A DNA stretch of 64,000 bases, taken from positions 62,001 through 126,000 of the forward strand of contig NZ_CAKTVU010000003.1 in NCBI RefSeq assembly GCF_934630535.1. Direction: 5' to 3'. Shown one piece after another: positions 1 through 9,682 of the stretch. Under the pieces are notes generated by a model. The model saw only the letters and a program-made list of their open reading frames with translations. It made no database searches and had not been told where the DNA came from. The stretch comes from an uncultured Senegalimassilia sp. GTDB taxonomy: Bacteria > Actinomycetota > Coriobacteriia > Coriobacteriales > Eggerthellaceae. Made by a program: the position numbers and the translations under genes. Every line of letters begins with the position of its first letter. Positions within the stretch are counted from its first letter, which is position 1.

Positions 1-144
1 GGCATTCTCGATGTGGTGCTCGCTTTCATCGTGAAGGCCTGCTTCAAGGGCAGCCTGCGCGTTAGCGAGGAGAAGGAAGCTCAGGGCCTCGACATTGCGG
101 CCCACGGCGAATCCGCTTACCCTGCATACATCGGCTTGGACTAA
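1..144 (+). CDS. amt: Ammonium transporter, C-terminal fragment
   Basis: The window opens inside this gene; only the last 47 codons are present. The frame reads through a hydrophobic end (DVVLAFIVKACF) into the cytoplasmic tail LRVSEEKEAQGLDIAAHGES and stops with TAA at 142-144. The tail pattern LRVSxEEE..GLDxxxHGE.AY is the conserved C-terminal region of Amt/MEP ammonium channels, which contacts the PII protein GlnK. The gene for that partner follows 30 bp downstream on the same strand, the usual amtB-glnK arrangement. The identification rests on the short tail and on this neighbour. Confidence 0.88.
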   Translation, partial: GILDVVLAFIVKACFKGSLRVSEEKEAQGLDIAAHGESAYPAYIGLD

Positions 145-174
145 GCTGCGGCTAGCATTGGAAGGAGTTGAACC

Positions 175-513
175 ATGAAGAAGATCACCGCTATCGTTCG
201 TCCTGAAAAGCTTGAGCCGCTCAAAGACGCCCTGTTTGCGGCAAAGGTTTCGGGCATGACCATCTCGCAGGTGCAAGGCTGCGGGTCCCAGCATGGCTGG
301 AAGGAGTACTACCGCGGCACCGAGGTGCTGTTGAACATGGTGCCGAAGGTGAAGTTCGAGATCATCTGCGACGATGCCGAGGTGGATGCGCTTATCGACG
401 TGATCAGCGCCACCGCTCGAACCGGCAACGTGGGAGACGGCAAGATCTTCGTCTTCCCGGTCGACGAGGTGGTGCGCATCCGCACCGGCGAACGTGGAGA
501 CGAGGCGATTTAG
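175..513 (+). CDS. glnK: Nitrogen regulatory protein PII (GlnK)
   Basis: This 112-residue PII signal protein should bind ATP/ADP and 2-oxoglutarate as a trimer and plug the adjacent Amt channel when nitrogen is plentiful. The start MKKITAIVRPEKLEPLKDAL, the T-loop HGWKEYYRGTEV (about residues 40-51), the B-loop TGNVGDGKIF and the C-terminal RIRTGERG are all PII signatures. The ATG follows a GGAAGGAG ribosome site. One point is unusual: residue 51, the tyrosine that is uridylylated in proteobacteria and adenylylated in corynebacteria, is valine. Tyr46 is kept. Control is therefore probably by ligand binding alone. Confidence 0.95.
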   Translation: MKKITAIVRPEKLEPLKDALFAAKVSGMTISQVQGCGSQHGWKEYYRGTEVLLNMVPKVKFEIICDDAEVDALIDVISATARTGNVGDGKIFVFPVDEVVRIRTGERGDEAI

Positions 514-560
514 CCTTTCGCGAGCTAGTTGCGACCGCGATGTGTCCATAAGGAGTTTGA

Positions 561-600
561 AGGCCTCCCATTTCCGGGAAACGGGAATGGGAGGCCTTCC
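561..600 (+). terminator. Probable rho-independent terminator after glnK
   Basis: AGGCCTCCCA (561-570) pairs exactly with TGGGAGGCCT (588-597). The stem extends inward through TTTCCG/CGGGAA around a GGAAA loop. The downstream tract TTCCTATAT is only moderately U-rich. The position, 48 bp after the glnK stop, fits the end of the amt-glnK operon. Confidence 0.7.
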
Positions 601-654
601 TATATGCGTATGTGCGTCCCCTTGGCGAAGGCCGATGGAATGGTTGTGAGCGGA

Positions 655-683
655 TTGCGCCTGACATACTACCGAGATAAAAT
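655..683 (+). promoter_or_regulatory. Candidate sigma-70 type promoter of the perR-like gene
   Basis: TTGCGC (655-660) and TAAAAT (678-683) are separated by 17 bp and lie about 40 bp before the ATG at 725. An AGGAG ribosome site sits at 713-717. This is a pattern match only. Confidence 0.45.
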
Positions 684-724
684 CCTATTAAGCAAAAAGC
701 CAGTAAAGGGATAGGAGCAACGCG

Positions 725-1144
725 ATGACTGCGAACGAACAGGTTCAGAGCCCGCGCGGCTCGCGCAACACCAAACAGCGTGCGGTGGTGCTCGATGCGG
801 TGCGCTCGCTGCACAATCACCCGACGTCGGCGGACATATACGACGTGGTTCATCGCGATCACCCCAACGTGTCCCGCGCCACCGTGTACCGCAACTTGAG
901 CGTGTTGTCGGATCGCGGGGAGGTCTTGCGCATCCCCGTGCCGAATGCGGCGGACCGCTACGATTTCCGCTGCGACGACCATTTTCATGCGAAGTGCAGC
1001 CGTTGCGGCGGCGTTTTCGATATCGAAACGGAAGGGGTTGATCCCCTTGCGCGCATCGTGAACGACTATGGCTTCAAAGTAACGGGTTTTGACCTGGCGT
1101 TTTCCGGCGTGTGCCCCGATTGTCGCCGCGATAGCGGGGAATAG
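725..1144 (+). CDS. Fur-family regulator, PerR-like
   Basis: This 139-residue Fur-superfamily repressor has an N-terminal winged helix (NTKQRAVVLDAVR...SRATVYRNLSVL) and a C-terminal metal and dimerisation domain. Two CxxC pairs, Cys91/Cys94 and Cys130/Cys133, form the structural zinc site. His86 and His88 lie in DDHFHAKC. The segment RYDF places Asp80 where PerR has its regulatory aspartate and Fur has glutamate, so a peroxide-sensing PerR role is favoured over iron-sensing Fur. No oxidative-stress target lies next to it, and it appears to be a single-gene unit with its own promoter. PerR versus Fur or Zur is inferred from that residue, not proven. Confidence 0.85.
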   Translation: MTANEQVQSPRGSRNTKQRAVVLDAVRSLHNHPTSADIYDVVHRDHPNVSRATVYRNLSVLSDRGEVLRIPVPNAADRYDFRCDDHFHAKCSRCGGVFDIETEGVDPLARIVNDYGFKVTGFDLAFSGVCPDCRRDSGE

Positions 1145-1522
1145 CTCGTCTTGCGTCGGCGCACAGGACCCTGCTTGACCTGCGCGTCCCCGGGCATTCG
1201 GGTTGAATCGGATGCGCAAGACGGCGGTCGGTAGGGAATCCGTTTCCGTTCGCGTAAGCGGCGTGGAAACCAGAAGGGCCGCTCCGTTCCGCGTAGAAAT
1301 CGTGCAGGGCGGAATGCCGTTGGAAAATCGTAGTTTAGATGCCGCGCCGCGCGTGGTATACTCGTTTGGCTTATGGGAAGGTCCCATAAGCATTGGTAAT
1401 GTAGGCCCCCGAGACATGTTTGTTGCACTGCTTAAAAGGGAGCATCTCCTGCAAGCGAACATGGTTTATGTAGCAATCATTCATGACGAAGGGTCCCCGG
1501 CAAAGTATGGAAGGGGTCCGTT
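1145..1522. other. 378-bp leader region of rpsA
   Basis: No credible protein gene is visible here; a 107-codon open frame at 1203-1526 has no family features and overlaps the rpsA start. The region holds the rpsA promoter at 1334-1362 and a leader of roughly 150 nt. Long leaders are common for ribosomal protein genes, but I recognise no specific regulatory fold. Confidence 0.5.
1334..1362 (+). promoter_or_regulatory. Promoter of rpsA with extended -10
   Basis: A -35-like TTTAGA (1334-1339) is followed after 17 bp by TATACT (1357-1362), preceded by TGG, which gives an extended -10 element. The start codon lies at 1523, so the predicted leader is about 150 nt. Confidence 0.6.
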
Positions 1523-2725
1523 TTGACCGACATCAAGAACACGTCCGTCATCGACTTCGAGGACATCTCCAACGATCAGATGAACCAGATGATCGACGGC
1601 ACGCTGACCGAGTTCGACGAGGGCGACCTGGTCAACGGCACGGTTGTCAAGATCGAGCATGACGAGGTGCTGGTGGACATCGGATTCAAGTCCGAGGGCG
1701 TTGTGCCCGTCCGCGAGCTGTCCATCCGCAAGGACGCCGATCCGTCCGAGATCGTCAATCTCGGCGACGAGATCGAGGCTCTGGTCCTGCAGAAGGAGGA
1801 CAAGGACGGCCGTCTGATCCTGTCCAAGAAGCGTGCCGAGTACGAGCGCGCATGGATCAGCGTCGAGGAGAAGTTCAAGGCTGGCGAGACCGTCACCGGC
1901 GAGGTTATCGAGGTTGTCAAGGGCGGCCTGATCCTGGACATCGGCCTGCGCGGCTTCCTGCCTGCGTCTTTGGTCGACCTGCGTCGCGTCAAGGACCTGG
2001 ACATGTACCTGCACACCGAGATCGAGGCCCGCGTCATCGAGATGGACCGCAACCGCAACAACGTTGTCCTGTCCCGTCGCGTGCTGCTTGAGGAAGGCCG
2101 CAAGAACGAGCGCGCCGAGATCCTCTCCAAGCTGTCCAAGGGCATGCGCCTCAAGGGCACGGTTTCCAGCATCGTCGACTTCGGCGCCTTCGTTGACCTG
2201 GGCGGCATCGACGGTCTGGTCCACATCTCCGAGCTGTCCTGGAACCACGTCAACCATCCGTCCGAGGTCGTCAAGGTCGGCGACGAGGTCGAGGTCGAGG
2301 TTCTGGACGTCGATCTGCAGCGCGAGCGCATCTCCCTGGGTCTGAAGCAGACCACCGAGGATCCGTGGATCAAGCTGGTCGAGAGCTACCCGGTCGGCTC
2401 CATCGTCGACGGCAAGGTCACCAAGACCGTTCCGTTCGGCGCCTTCGTCGAGCTGGGCCAGTCCATCGAGGGTCTGGTGCACATCTCCGAGATGGCCATG
2501 CGTCACATCGACACGCCTGCACAGGTCGTCAAGCCCGGCGACATGGTCAAGGTCAAGGTCATGGAGATCAACCCCGATCGTCGTCGCATCAGCCTGTCCA
2601 TGAAGGCTGCTGCTGCTGAGATGGGCTTCGAGATCCCCGTGGACGAGTCCATCCAGGTTGAGGAGAAGCCGGCTAAGAAGCGCGAGAAGAAGGCCGACAA
2701 GCCCGCTGAAGAGCAGGCTGAATAG
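1523..2725 (+). CDS. rpsA: 30S ribosomal protein S1
   Basis: This 400-residue protein contains four S1 RNA-binding domains at about residues 34-104, 120-188, 207-276 and 291-361. The repeated signature is FGAFVxL..xxGLVHISE in the last two domains. A Lys/Glu-rich tail follows. Four domains is the usual actinobacterial form; the E. coli protein has six. It helps mRNA bind the 30S subunit. Translation appears to start at TTG 1523, preceded by GGAAGGGG; no in-frame ATG exists upstream of the conserved sequence. A terminator follows. The coaE and uvrB genes downstream complete a gene order typical of actinobacteria, here split by the OatA-like gene on the other strand. Confidence 0.96.
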   Translation: MTDIKNTSVIDFEDISNDQMNQMIDGTLTEFDEGDLVNGTVVKIEHDEVLVDIGFKSEGVVPVRELSIRKDADPSEIVNLGDEIEALVLQKEDKDGRLILSKKRAEYERAWISVEEKFKAGETVTGEVIEVVKGGLILDIGLRGFLPASLVDLRRVKDLDMYLHTEIEARVIEMDRNRNNVVLSRRVLLEEGRKNERAEILSKLSKGMRLKGTVSSIVDFGAFVDLGGIDGLVHISELSWNHVNHPSEVVKVGDEVEVEVLDVDLQRERISLGLKQTTEDPWIKLVESYPVGSIVDGKVTKTVPFGAFVELGQSIEGLVHISEMAMRHIDTPAQVVKPGDMVKVKVMEINPDRRRISLSMKAAAAEMGFEIPVDESIQVEEKPAKKREKKADKPAEEQAE

Positions 2726-2768
2726 GCTGACCTAAGCCTCAAGCTTCAAGCAACCGCTTAGCATCTGC

Positions 2769-2802
2769 AAGGCCCTCGGCACATGCCGGGGGCCTTGTTG
2801 TG
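2769..2802 (+). terminator. Rho-independent terminator of rpsA
   Basis: AAGGCCCTCGGC (2769-2780) pairs with GCCGGGGGCCTT (2785-2796) around an ACAT loop, with one G:U pair. GTTGTGT follows. It lies 44 bp after the rpsA stop. Confidence 0.75.
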
Positions 2803-2863
2803 TCTGAGGGCTGCCGAAGGATCCCCAAGGCTGGGACTGCAGGGCGACAAGGTATTCGGTTGA

Positions 2864-2945
2864 TGCTGTAGCTTTGATGCCGTATCTTTGCGCGACAATA
2901 GGCATCCTTCTCCTAGGCGCGAGAAATGCCGGCAAAGCTACAGCA
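2864..2945. repeat. 13-bp perfect inverted repeat, arms 56 bp apart
   Basis: TGCTGTAGCTTTG (2864-2876) is the exact reverse complement of CAAAGCTACAGCA (2933-2945). The sequence between them contains a shorter pair of GCGCG/CGCGC type, so a longer folded structure is possible. The function is unknown. Confidence 0.6.
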
Positions 2946-3039
2946 TATTTGCCTTTAACGCGACTTCATCGTTCACGGTTATCGGAAACCTTAAGGGTCG
3001 GAAAACGGTTGCGATGAGCATGAATCAAGCAGGAGGCGT

Positions 3040-3077
3040 GCGTTAAGGGCCTATCATCAGCGCTTGTCCCTTAACGC
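3040..3077. repeat. 10-bp perfect inverted repeat
   Basis: GCGTTAAGGG (3040-3049) is the reverse complement of CCCTTAACGC (3068-3077). A near copy of the right arm, CCTTTAACGC, occurs at 2952-2961. The function is unknown. Confidence 0.5.
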
Positions 3078-3081
3078 AGAT

Positions 3082-3126
3082 CGGGCCGCAATCGCGATGC
3101 ATTGATTCGCATACGATTGCGGCCCG
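3082..3126. repeat. 13-bp perfect inverted repeat, possible terminator stem
   Basis: CGGGCCGCAATCG (3082-3094) pairs exactly with CGATTGCGGCCCG (3114-3126). It lies 39 bp past the stop of the minus-strand acyltransferase gene. Neither flank has a T-tract, so termination is only a guess. Confidence 0.5.
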
Positions 3127-3164
3127 AAATCGTTCGGTTTGAGCGCGTGTCGACTTAGATGCGT

Positions 3165-5324
3165 CTACTCCTGCGGGTGCTCTCCAAGGCTGTTGGCTAT
3201 GTTGGTGGCAATGGAGGCAACGGCTGCCTGCTGGGCTGCGATGGCCTTCGAGGTTGCGGCCTCCATAGGCGTTTCGGCATGCGCCACCTGGTCGCCTTCC
3301 TTATGCTCGGGTAGAAGGCTTCCGATAGCGTCGTGAACCATGTCGATATAAGCCTGCGCGCCTTCCGAGGACAAGTGCGTGCCGTCACCATCGAACCAGG
3401 TGCCGTGCGATGCGCTCAGGCTGTACCAATCGATGACCTGCACGTTGCTGTAACGCTCGGCAGCGCGATCAAGTGCAGCGTTCGTCTCCGCCATCCAGCT
3501 TTGCGGGCTGCGGGTGTTCACGAAGAACACGTGCTTGTCGGTGCCCACCACGCCAAGCAGGTCGTCCAGCTGCTCGTCGGTGGCCTGCCCGTTCGTTCCC
3601 AGGGCGAACACCACCACGTCGCCCACGATATCCTGCTCGGCATAGGAGCGGTACACTTCCTCGCCAACGGTGAGCTGGCGGTTCACGGCGGCATCGATGG
3701 CGCCGTAGGGGAACGTTTCGGTGAAGTTGGGGATGGCGCGCACCGATACCGAGTCGCCGATCATGAGCACATCGAGCTTGGGTTTCTCGGCTGCAGCGGA
3801 GGTGCCCGATGCGTCTGCGGGCAGGCCTGCAACATGCGCCGATTCGTCCTTCAGCAGATCGCCGCCTTCAAGTGCGGAGGTGTCGGGCACGAAGATCAGC
3901 CCGCCGATGCAGACGATGGTGAGCACGGAGGCCGCAGCTGTGGGCAGGGCATGGGTGCGGAGCCAATCGGCAAGCAGGATCTGCCCGCTGCGCACGTCGC
4001 CCACGAACTTCCCGATGGCTCCATGGCGGATGGGGTCTTCCACGAACTTGTAGGAGAACCATGAGATGGCGAAGATGATGGCAAGCTCCACCAGGTACAT
4101 CCACCACGGGGTGCCGTCGATGTTGCTGCGCGGGTTCATAAGCAGAAGGATAGGGTAGTGCCACAGGTACATGCCGTAGGAGTGCAGGCCGATCCACACG
4201 AGCGGTTTTGCGGCGAACACCTTCGCCAACAGGCTAGACGGGTGCACGATGACGGCGATGATGACCATGGTGATCACGGAGGCGAGCAGGATGCCGCCGC
4301 GGTACATGAACGCCGACGTGCCCTCGATGCCCGCCATCATGGCCACCAAGCCTATGAGCGCGATACCGCCTACGGCGTCGAGCGCCAGCCGCACGTTGCG
4401 GTCCAGGTGGATCTCGTTGTTCGCACCGAGCTGGTTCGACGGCCATACGAAGGCAAGCCATGCGCCGATGAGCAGGCTGAATGCGCGGGTGTCGGTTCCG
4501 TAGTACACGCGCGAGGGGTCGGCATCGGGATTGAACAGAAGCGCCATCTCAAGCGCGGATGCCAGTGCGAGCACGAAGGTGGCGTTGCGCATATGGCTGC
4601 GCTTCACGCCGAACTTGTGCGCAAGGATGAGCACCACGGGCCAAACCACGTAGAACTGCTCCTCGATGGCCAGCGACCAGAAATGCGTGACGGGGCTGGG
4701 CGCGCCCAGCGCGTCGAAGTAGGATACGTCGCGCAGGATATACCACCAGTTGGTAACCCAGCAAAGCGCAGCCCACATGTCCTCGCGCAGCTTCGTGAGC
4801 AGGCTGTGGTCGAACAGCGTGCAGAGCACGGCGGTGCATATGATGACGAAGGCGATGGCGGGGAACAGGCGTTTCACGCGGCGCAGCCAGAATTGGGGCA
4901 AGTTGATGGTGCCCGTGGAATCCCATTCGATAAGCAGCAGGCTGGTGATGAGGTAGCCTGACAGCACGAAGAACACGGTGACGCCGAGCAGGCCGCCGGG
5001 TATCCAGGCCATACCCATGTGATAGGCGATGACGCCGAGCACGGCAAGCGCGCGCAGGCCGTCGAGGGCGGGGATATAGCGCGATTTCTTGCGCTGGGGT
5101 TGTTCCGGGTTCCGAGGTGCGCTTGCGTTGCGCGACGATGCGCCGTCGTGACGGCTGCCCGTTGCGGTGCTTGCGCGACGGGTAGAGCGCGATGGGGCGG
5201 ATGAACCGCTTGCGGCGTGGCCGTGCGTGCCGGAACGTTGTTGAGCGTACGTGTTGTGTGCGGGGGCCGCGTAGCCGCTTCGCGAACGATTGCGTGTGTG
5301 GCTCCCAGCCGGCGTTTCCGGCAT
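3165..5324 (-). CDS. OatA-like O-acetyltransferase (acyltransferase 3 plus SGNH domain)
   Basis: This 719-residue membrane protein probably transfers acetyl groups to a cell-surface polymer such as peptidoglycan. A basic, low-complexity N-terminal tail precedes an acyltransferase-3 domain that opens with ALDGLRALAVLGVIAYH, whose last residue is the family's catalytic-type histidine. About ten hydrophobic segments follow. The C-terminal extracellular SGNH hydrolase domain shows MIGDS (nucleophile serine), LGTNG and DGTHLSSEG (Asp and His of the catalytic set). This two-domain plan is that of OatA. The open frame extends further upstream, across coaE on the other strand. ATG 5324 is preferred because GAAGGGAAG precedes it and the upstream extension would overlap coaE. 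The true substrate could also be another glycan. Confidence 0.85.
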   Translation of the reverse strand: MPETPAGSHTRNRSRSGYAAPAHNTYAQQRSGTHGHAASGSSAPSRSTRRASTATGSRHDGASSRNASAPRNPEQPQRKKSRYIPALDGLRALAVLGVIAYHMGMAWIPGGLLGVTVFFVLSGYLITSLLLIEWDSTGTINLPQFWLRRVKRLFPAIAFVIICTAVLCTLFDHSLLTKLREDMWAALCWVTNWWYILRDVSYFDALGAPSPVTHFWSLAIEEQFYVVWPVVLILAHKFGVKRSHMRNATFVLALASALEMALLFNPDADPSRVYYGTDTRAFSLLIGAWLAFVWPSNQLGANNEIHLDRNVRLALDAVGGIALIGLVAMMAGIEGTSAFMYRGGILLASVITMVIIAVIVHPSSLLAKVFAAKPLVWIGLHSYGMYLWHYPILLLMNPRSNIDGTPWWMYLVELAIIFAISWFSYKFVEDPIRHGAIGKFVGDVRSGQILLADWLRTHALPTAAASVLTIVCIGGLIFVPDTSALEGGDLLKDESAHVAGLPADASGTSAAAEKPKLDVLMIGDSVSVRAIPNFTETFPYGAIDAAVNRQLTVGEEVYRSYAEQDIVGDVVVFALGTNGQATDEQLDDLLGVVGTDKHVFFVNTRSPQSWMAETNAALDRAAERYSNVQVIDWYSLSASHGTWFDGDGTHLSSEGAQAYIDMVHDAIGSLLPEHKEGDQVAHAETPMEAATSKAIAAQQAAVASIATNIANSLGEHPQE

Positions 5325-5511
5325 GATGCTTCCCTTCTCATCTGCTGCGCTCCCTTGATCCGCAGCACATCGCCCCAGTATACCAGTGCCGCCTACCGTA
5401 ACCTGTCGGCAAATGATGGCATGTGCCGTGTGTTTCGGCCGTGCGGTGCGTGTATCATAGTATGAAGATATGCGTGAAGGGAACGTGGCGATGCCGACAA
5501 AGGAGGCAGGC

Positions 5512-6120
5512 ATGGGTATGAAGAAGCTGTTCGTCATCGGCGGCATGGGCGCCGGCAAATCGACGGCCCGCAAGGTTCTGGCCGAGCAGGGCGTCCCGTT
5601 TATCGATCTTGACAAGGTCGGGCATGACGTGCTGCTGTGGGATACGGTCAAGGCCGATCTGGTAGAGGCGTTCGGTGCCGATATCCTGGGCTCTGACGGC
5701 CAGATCGTGCGCTCGAAGGTGGCGGCGAAGGCTTTCGCCACGCCGGCGGAGACGCGCAAGCTCAACCGCATCACCATGCCGCGCATCGAGGAGGCGTTCA
5801 CCGACCAGCTCGACGAGCTTGAGCGCCAGGGAAACAAGGCCGTGGTGGTCGAGTACTCCGTCTTCAAGAACCGCCAGGTGTCCATGGCAAACGGCGCCGA
5901 TGTGGTCATCGCCGTGCTCGCTCCGCTTGACGACCGCATTGCCCGCGCCGTCGCAAGCGGCTGGGACGAGGAGGACGTGCGCCGCCGCATCGCGCGTCAA
6001 ATCGGCGATGCAGATCGCATCGAGCAGGCCGATGTGGTGTTCAACAACGACGGCACGCCCGAGCAGCTGCGCGAGCATGTCGAGCAGTGGTGGCGCGAAT
6101 ACAGCAAAACGCTTGACTAA
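5512..6120 (+). CDS. coaE: Dephospho-CoA kinase
   Basis: This 202-residue P-loop kinase catalyses the last step of coenzyme A synthesis, phosphorylating dephospho-CoA. The Walker A motif GGMGAGKST lies close to the N-terminus, followed by IDLDKVGHDVL, the substrate-lid region and the conserved R..RIARQ segment. The frame is open to 5470, but AGGAGG at 5501-5506 lies 5 bp before ATG 5512 and the family begins right there (MGMKKLFVIGG). ATG 5518 is an alternative. Position between rpsA and uvrB matches other actinobacteria, many of which carry a longer form fused to a UPF0157 domain; this one is the short form. Confidence 0.92.
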   Translation: MGMKKLFVIGGMGAGKSTARKVLAEQGVPFIDLDKVGHDVLLWDTVKADLVEAFGADILGSDGQIVRSKVAAKAFATPAETRKLNRITMPRIEEAFTDQLDELERQGNKAVVVEYSVFKNRQVSMANGADVVIAVLAPLDDRIARAVASGWDEEDVRRRIARQIGDADRIEQADVVFNNDGTPEQLREHVEQWWREYSKTLD

Positions 6121-6158
6121 CGCGATCGTGTGCTAAGCATACCGGCATGAGCATCGCG

Positions 6159-6218
6159 GGCCCCTGCGGCGCTGCGCGCCCGATTTCGATCGGGCGCGCT
6201 GTGCGGCGGGGGCTTTTT
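6159..6218 (+). terminator. Strong rho-independent terminator of coaE
   Basis: GCGCGCCCGAT (6174-6184) pairs perfectly with ATCGGGCGCGC (6189-6199) around TTCG. Outer GCCCC and GGGGC arms extend the hairpin. A TTTTT run follows at about 6213-6217. Confidence 0.85.
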
Positions 6219-6246
6219 GCGTTACCCGTATTCGCAAACCGAAAAA

Positions 6247-6260
6247 CGTACACTTGTTCT
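6247..6260 (+). promoter_or_regulatory. Putative LexA (SOS) box of uvrB
   Basis: CGTAC-ACTT-GTTCT matches the Gram-positive LexA consensus CGAAC-N4-GTTCG at 8 of 10 arm positions. It overlaps the -35 element of the uvrB promoter. Read on the other strand it is AGAAC-N4-GTACG, identical in both arms to the site upstream of recN at 17051-17064. Confidence 0.65.
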
Positions 6261-6282
6261 TTTCAATTCGGCGTGCTAGACT
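6254..6282 (+). promoter_or_regulatory. Promoter of uvrB
   Basis: TTGTTC (6254-6259) and TAGACT (6277-6282) are 17 bp apart and lie 41 bp before the predicted start codon. The SOS box covers the -35 hexamer, so bound LexA would block RNA polymerase. Confidence 0.55.
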
Positions 6283-6322
6283 TCGAGCACTGAACGAAGG
6301 GAAGCGCCTGCGGAGGACGTGA

Positions 6323-8482
<2,160 letters not shown>

Positions 8483-8532
8483 AGCTAGCTGCGGTTATTT
8501 GCCGATCGTGGGTTGATGGGGCGATTGCGGCG

Positions 8533-8569
8533 GCTTGCTTTGCCGGCGCGGGGTGCTGGCAAAGCAAGC
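8533..8569. repeat. 15-bp stem-loop between convergent uvrB and larE
   Basis: GCTTGCTTTGCCGGC (8533-8547) pairs with GCTGGCAAAGCAAGC (8555-8569), with one G:U pair and a 7-nt loop. It lies 50 bp after uvrB and could end transcripts from both sides, although no T-tract follows on either strand. Confidence 0.5.
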
Positions 8570-8753
8570 ATGCCTCGCATGCTGCGGTGCAGATGATAGC
8601 GGCAGCGGCTGCGTAGCGCTTGCTTGCACCGGTAATTTGCGTAGGGCGATCGCATGCTGCGCTTGGCGGTGGCGGTTTGCGGCTTGCGCAGGGCGGGGGA
8701 TGTTGCGTATGGGCGGCAGCTTGCAGCCTTGCAGCGTTGTCGCCGCATTCGGT

Positions 8754-9593
8754 CTATTCGGAAACGTTTTGGTTCAGGCTGCCGGTGCGATAGCCGTCGG
8801 CGTCGATGGTCACGTAGGCAAACCCTGCATCGTGTATGCGCTCGGATAGATCGGTGGATATCAGCGCGTCCATAAGCGCTGCTCGCTGCTCGGGGGCGGC
8901 CTCGATACGTGCAAGGTTCCCATGCGCGCGACAACGGACCTGATGAAATCCTGCGTTCATCAAGGCATCTTCGGCGCATTCGACGGATCGAAGCTTTTCG
9001 ATGGTGATGGTCTCGTTATAGGGGATGCGGCTTGCAAGGCACGCGTAAGAAGGTTTGTCCCAGGTTGGAAGGCCGAGCTTGCGGGACAGGGCGCGAACGT
9101 CGGCTTTCGATAAGCCTGCAGCCAGCAATGGGCTGTCCACCTTTAACTCGCCAAGCGCTTTGAGCCCGGGGCGGTAATCGCCTAGGTCGCTGGTATTGGT
9201 GCCTTCGGCCACGTATGGTATTCCCAGACGCGCCGCCTGGTCCATGATGCGGGCGAACAATGCGCTTTTGCAAAAGTAGCATCGGTCTACGGGGTTCTCC
9301 GCGAAGCCTGGTATGGACAAGGCGTCAATGTCCATCACCATGTGGCGGATGCCGCGTTCGGTGCAAAATTCGCTTGCTTCGCGGATCTCTCGCGCGGGAA
9401 TCATTTGCGCGCGAGCGGTGATGGCAACGGCATTGTCGCCTAGCACATCGGCGGCAACGCTCAACAGCAGGGTGGAGTCCACACCGCCGGAAAACGCTAC
9501 GGCAACTGCCCCCAGTTTCGCCAGGTGCTCCTTCAGGGCCTTGTGCTTTTCGGAAAGCTCAGCGGGCAGCGGGGCGGTGGTATCGGTGCTCAT
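8754..9593 (-). CDS. larE: LarE-family ATP-dependent sulfur transferase, probable [4Fe-4S] type
   Basis: LarE converts the carboxylates of pyridinium dicarboxylate mononucleotide into thiocarboxylates for the nickel-pincer cofactor of lactate racemase-type enzymes. This 279-residue homologue has the PP-loop SGGVDS at 35-40, Cys105 and Cys108 in DRCYFCK, and Cys185 in KPSYACLASR. As I recall it, the sacrificial Lactiplantibacillus enzyme has only the equivalent of Cys185, while three-cysteine LarE proteins bind an iron-sulfur cluster that carries the sulfur. That makes the catalytic, cluster-dependent type likely. No larA, larB or larC lies in the window, so its partner genes must be elsewhere, or it may serve another thiolation. 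Confidence 0.85.
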   Translation of the reverse strand: MSTDTTAPLPAELSEKHKALKEHLAKLGAVAVAFSGGVDSTLLLSVAADVLGDNAVAITARAQMIPAREIREASEFCTERGIRHMVMDIDALSIPGFAENPVDRCYFCKSALFARIMDQAARLGIPYVAEGTNTSDLGDYRPGLKALGELKVDSPLLAAGLSKADVRALSRKLGLPTWDKPSYACLASRIPYNETITIEKLRSVECAEDALMNAGFHQVRCRAHGNLARIEAAPEQRAALMDALISTDLSERIHDAGFAYVTIDADGYRTGSLNQNVSE

Positions 9594-9682
9594 GAACGGC
9601 CTTTCGCGTTGCGGATGATTGCATTACGCACGCTAGCACATCAAGTAAGCTTCAGGTTTTGCTGAACGCGGAGATTTCGCGT

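Larger units (their letters stand above)
2726..3164. other. 439-bp intergenic region with several inverted repeats
   Basis: There is no protein gene between rpsA and the convergent acyltransferase gene. The stretch holds the rpsA terminator and three separate inverted repeats, listed individually. Apart from the first hairpin none has a clear U-tract, so they are not ordinary terminators. Confidence 0.6.

Noticed and set aside
529..714. 61-codon frame after glnK
   Set aside because: It is made of the terminator hairpin and promoter sequence and has no ribosome site.
404..1462. 352-codon minus-strand frame over glnK and the PerR-like gene
   Set aside because: It crosses two real genes and a terminator, and its product is Arg-rich with no recognisable domain.
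1203..1526. 107-codon frame before rpsA
   Set aside because: It covers the rpsA promoter and leader and overlaps the rpsA start; no conserved features.
1481..2506. 341-codon minus-strand frame over rpsA
   Set aside because: Low-complexity Asp/Leu/Val composition that is the complement of S1 domain codons.
4158..4961. 267-codon plus-strand frame inside the acyltransferase gene
   Set aside because: His/Glu/Arg-rich shadow of hydrophobic codons on the other strand.
5470..5511. Upstream ATG for coaE
   Set aside because: The extra 14 residues are not part of the family; AGGAGG fits ATG 5512.
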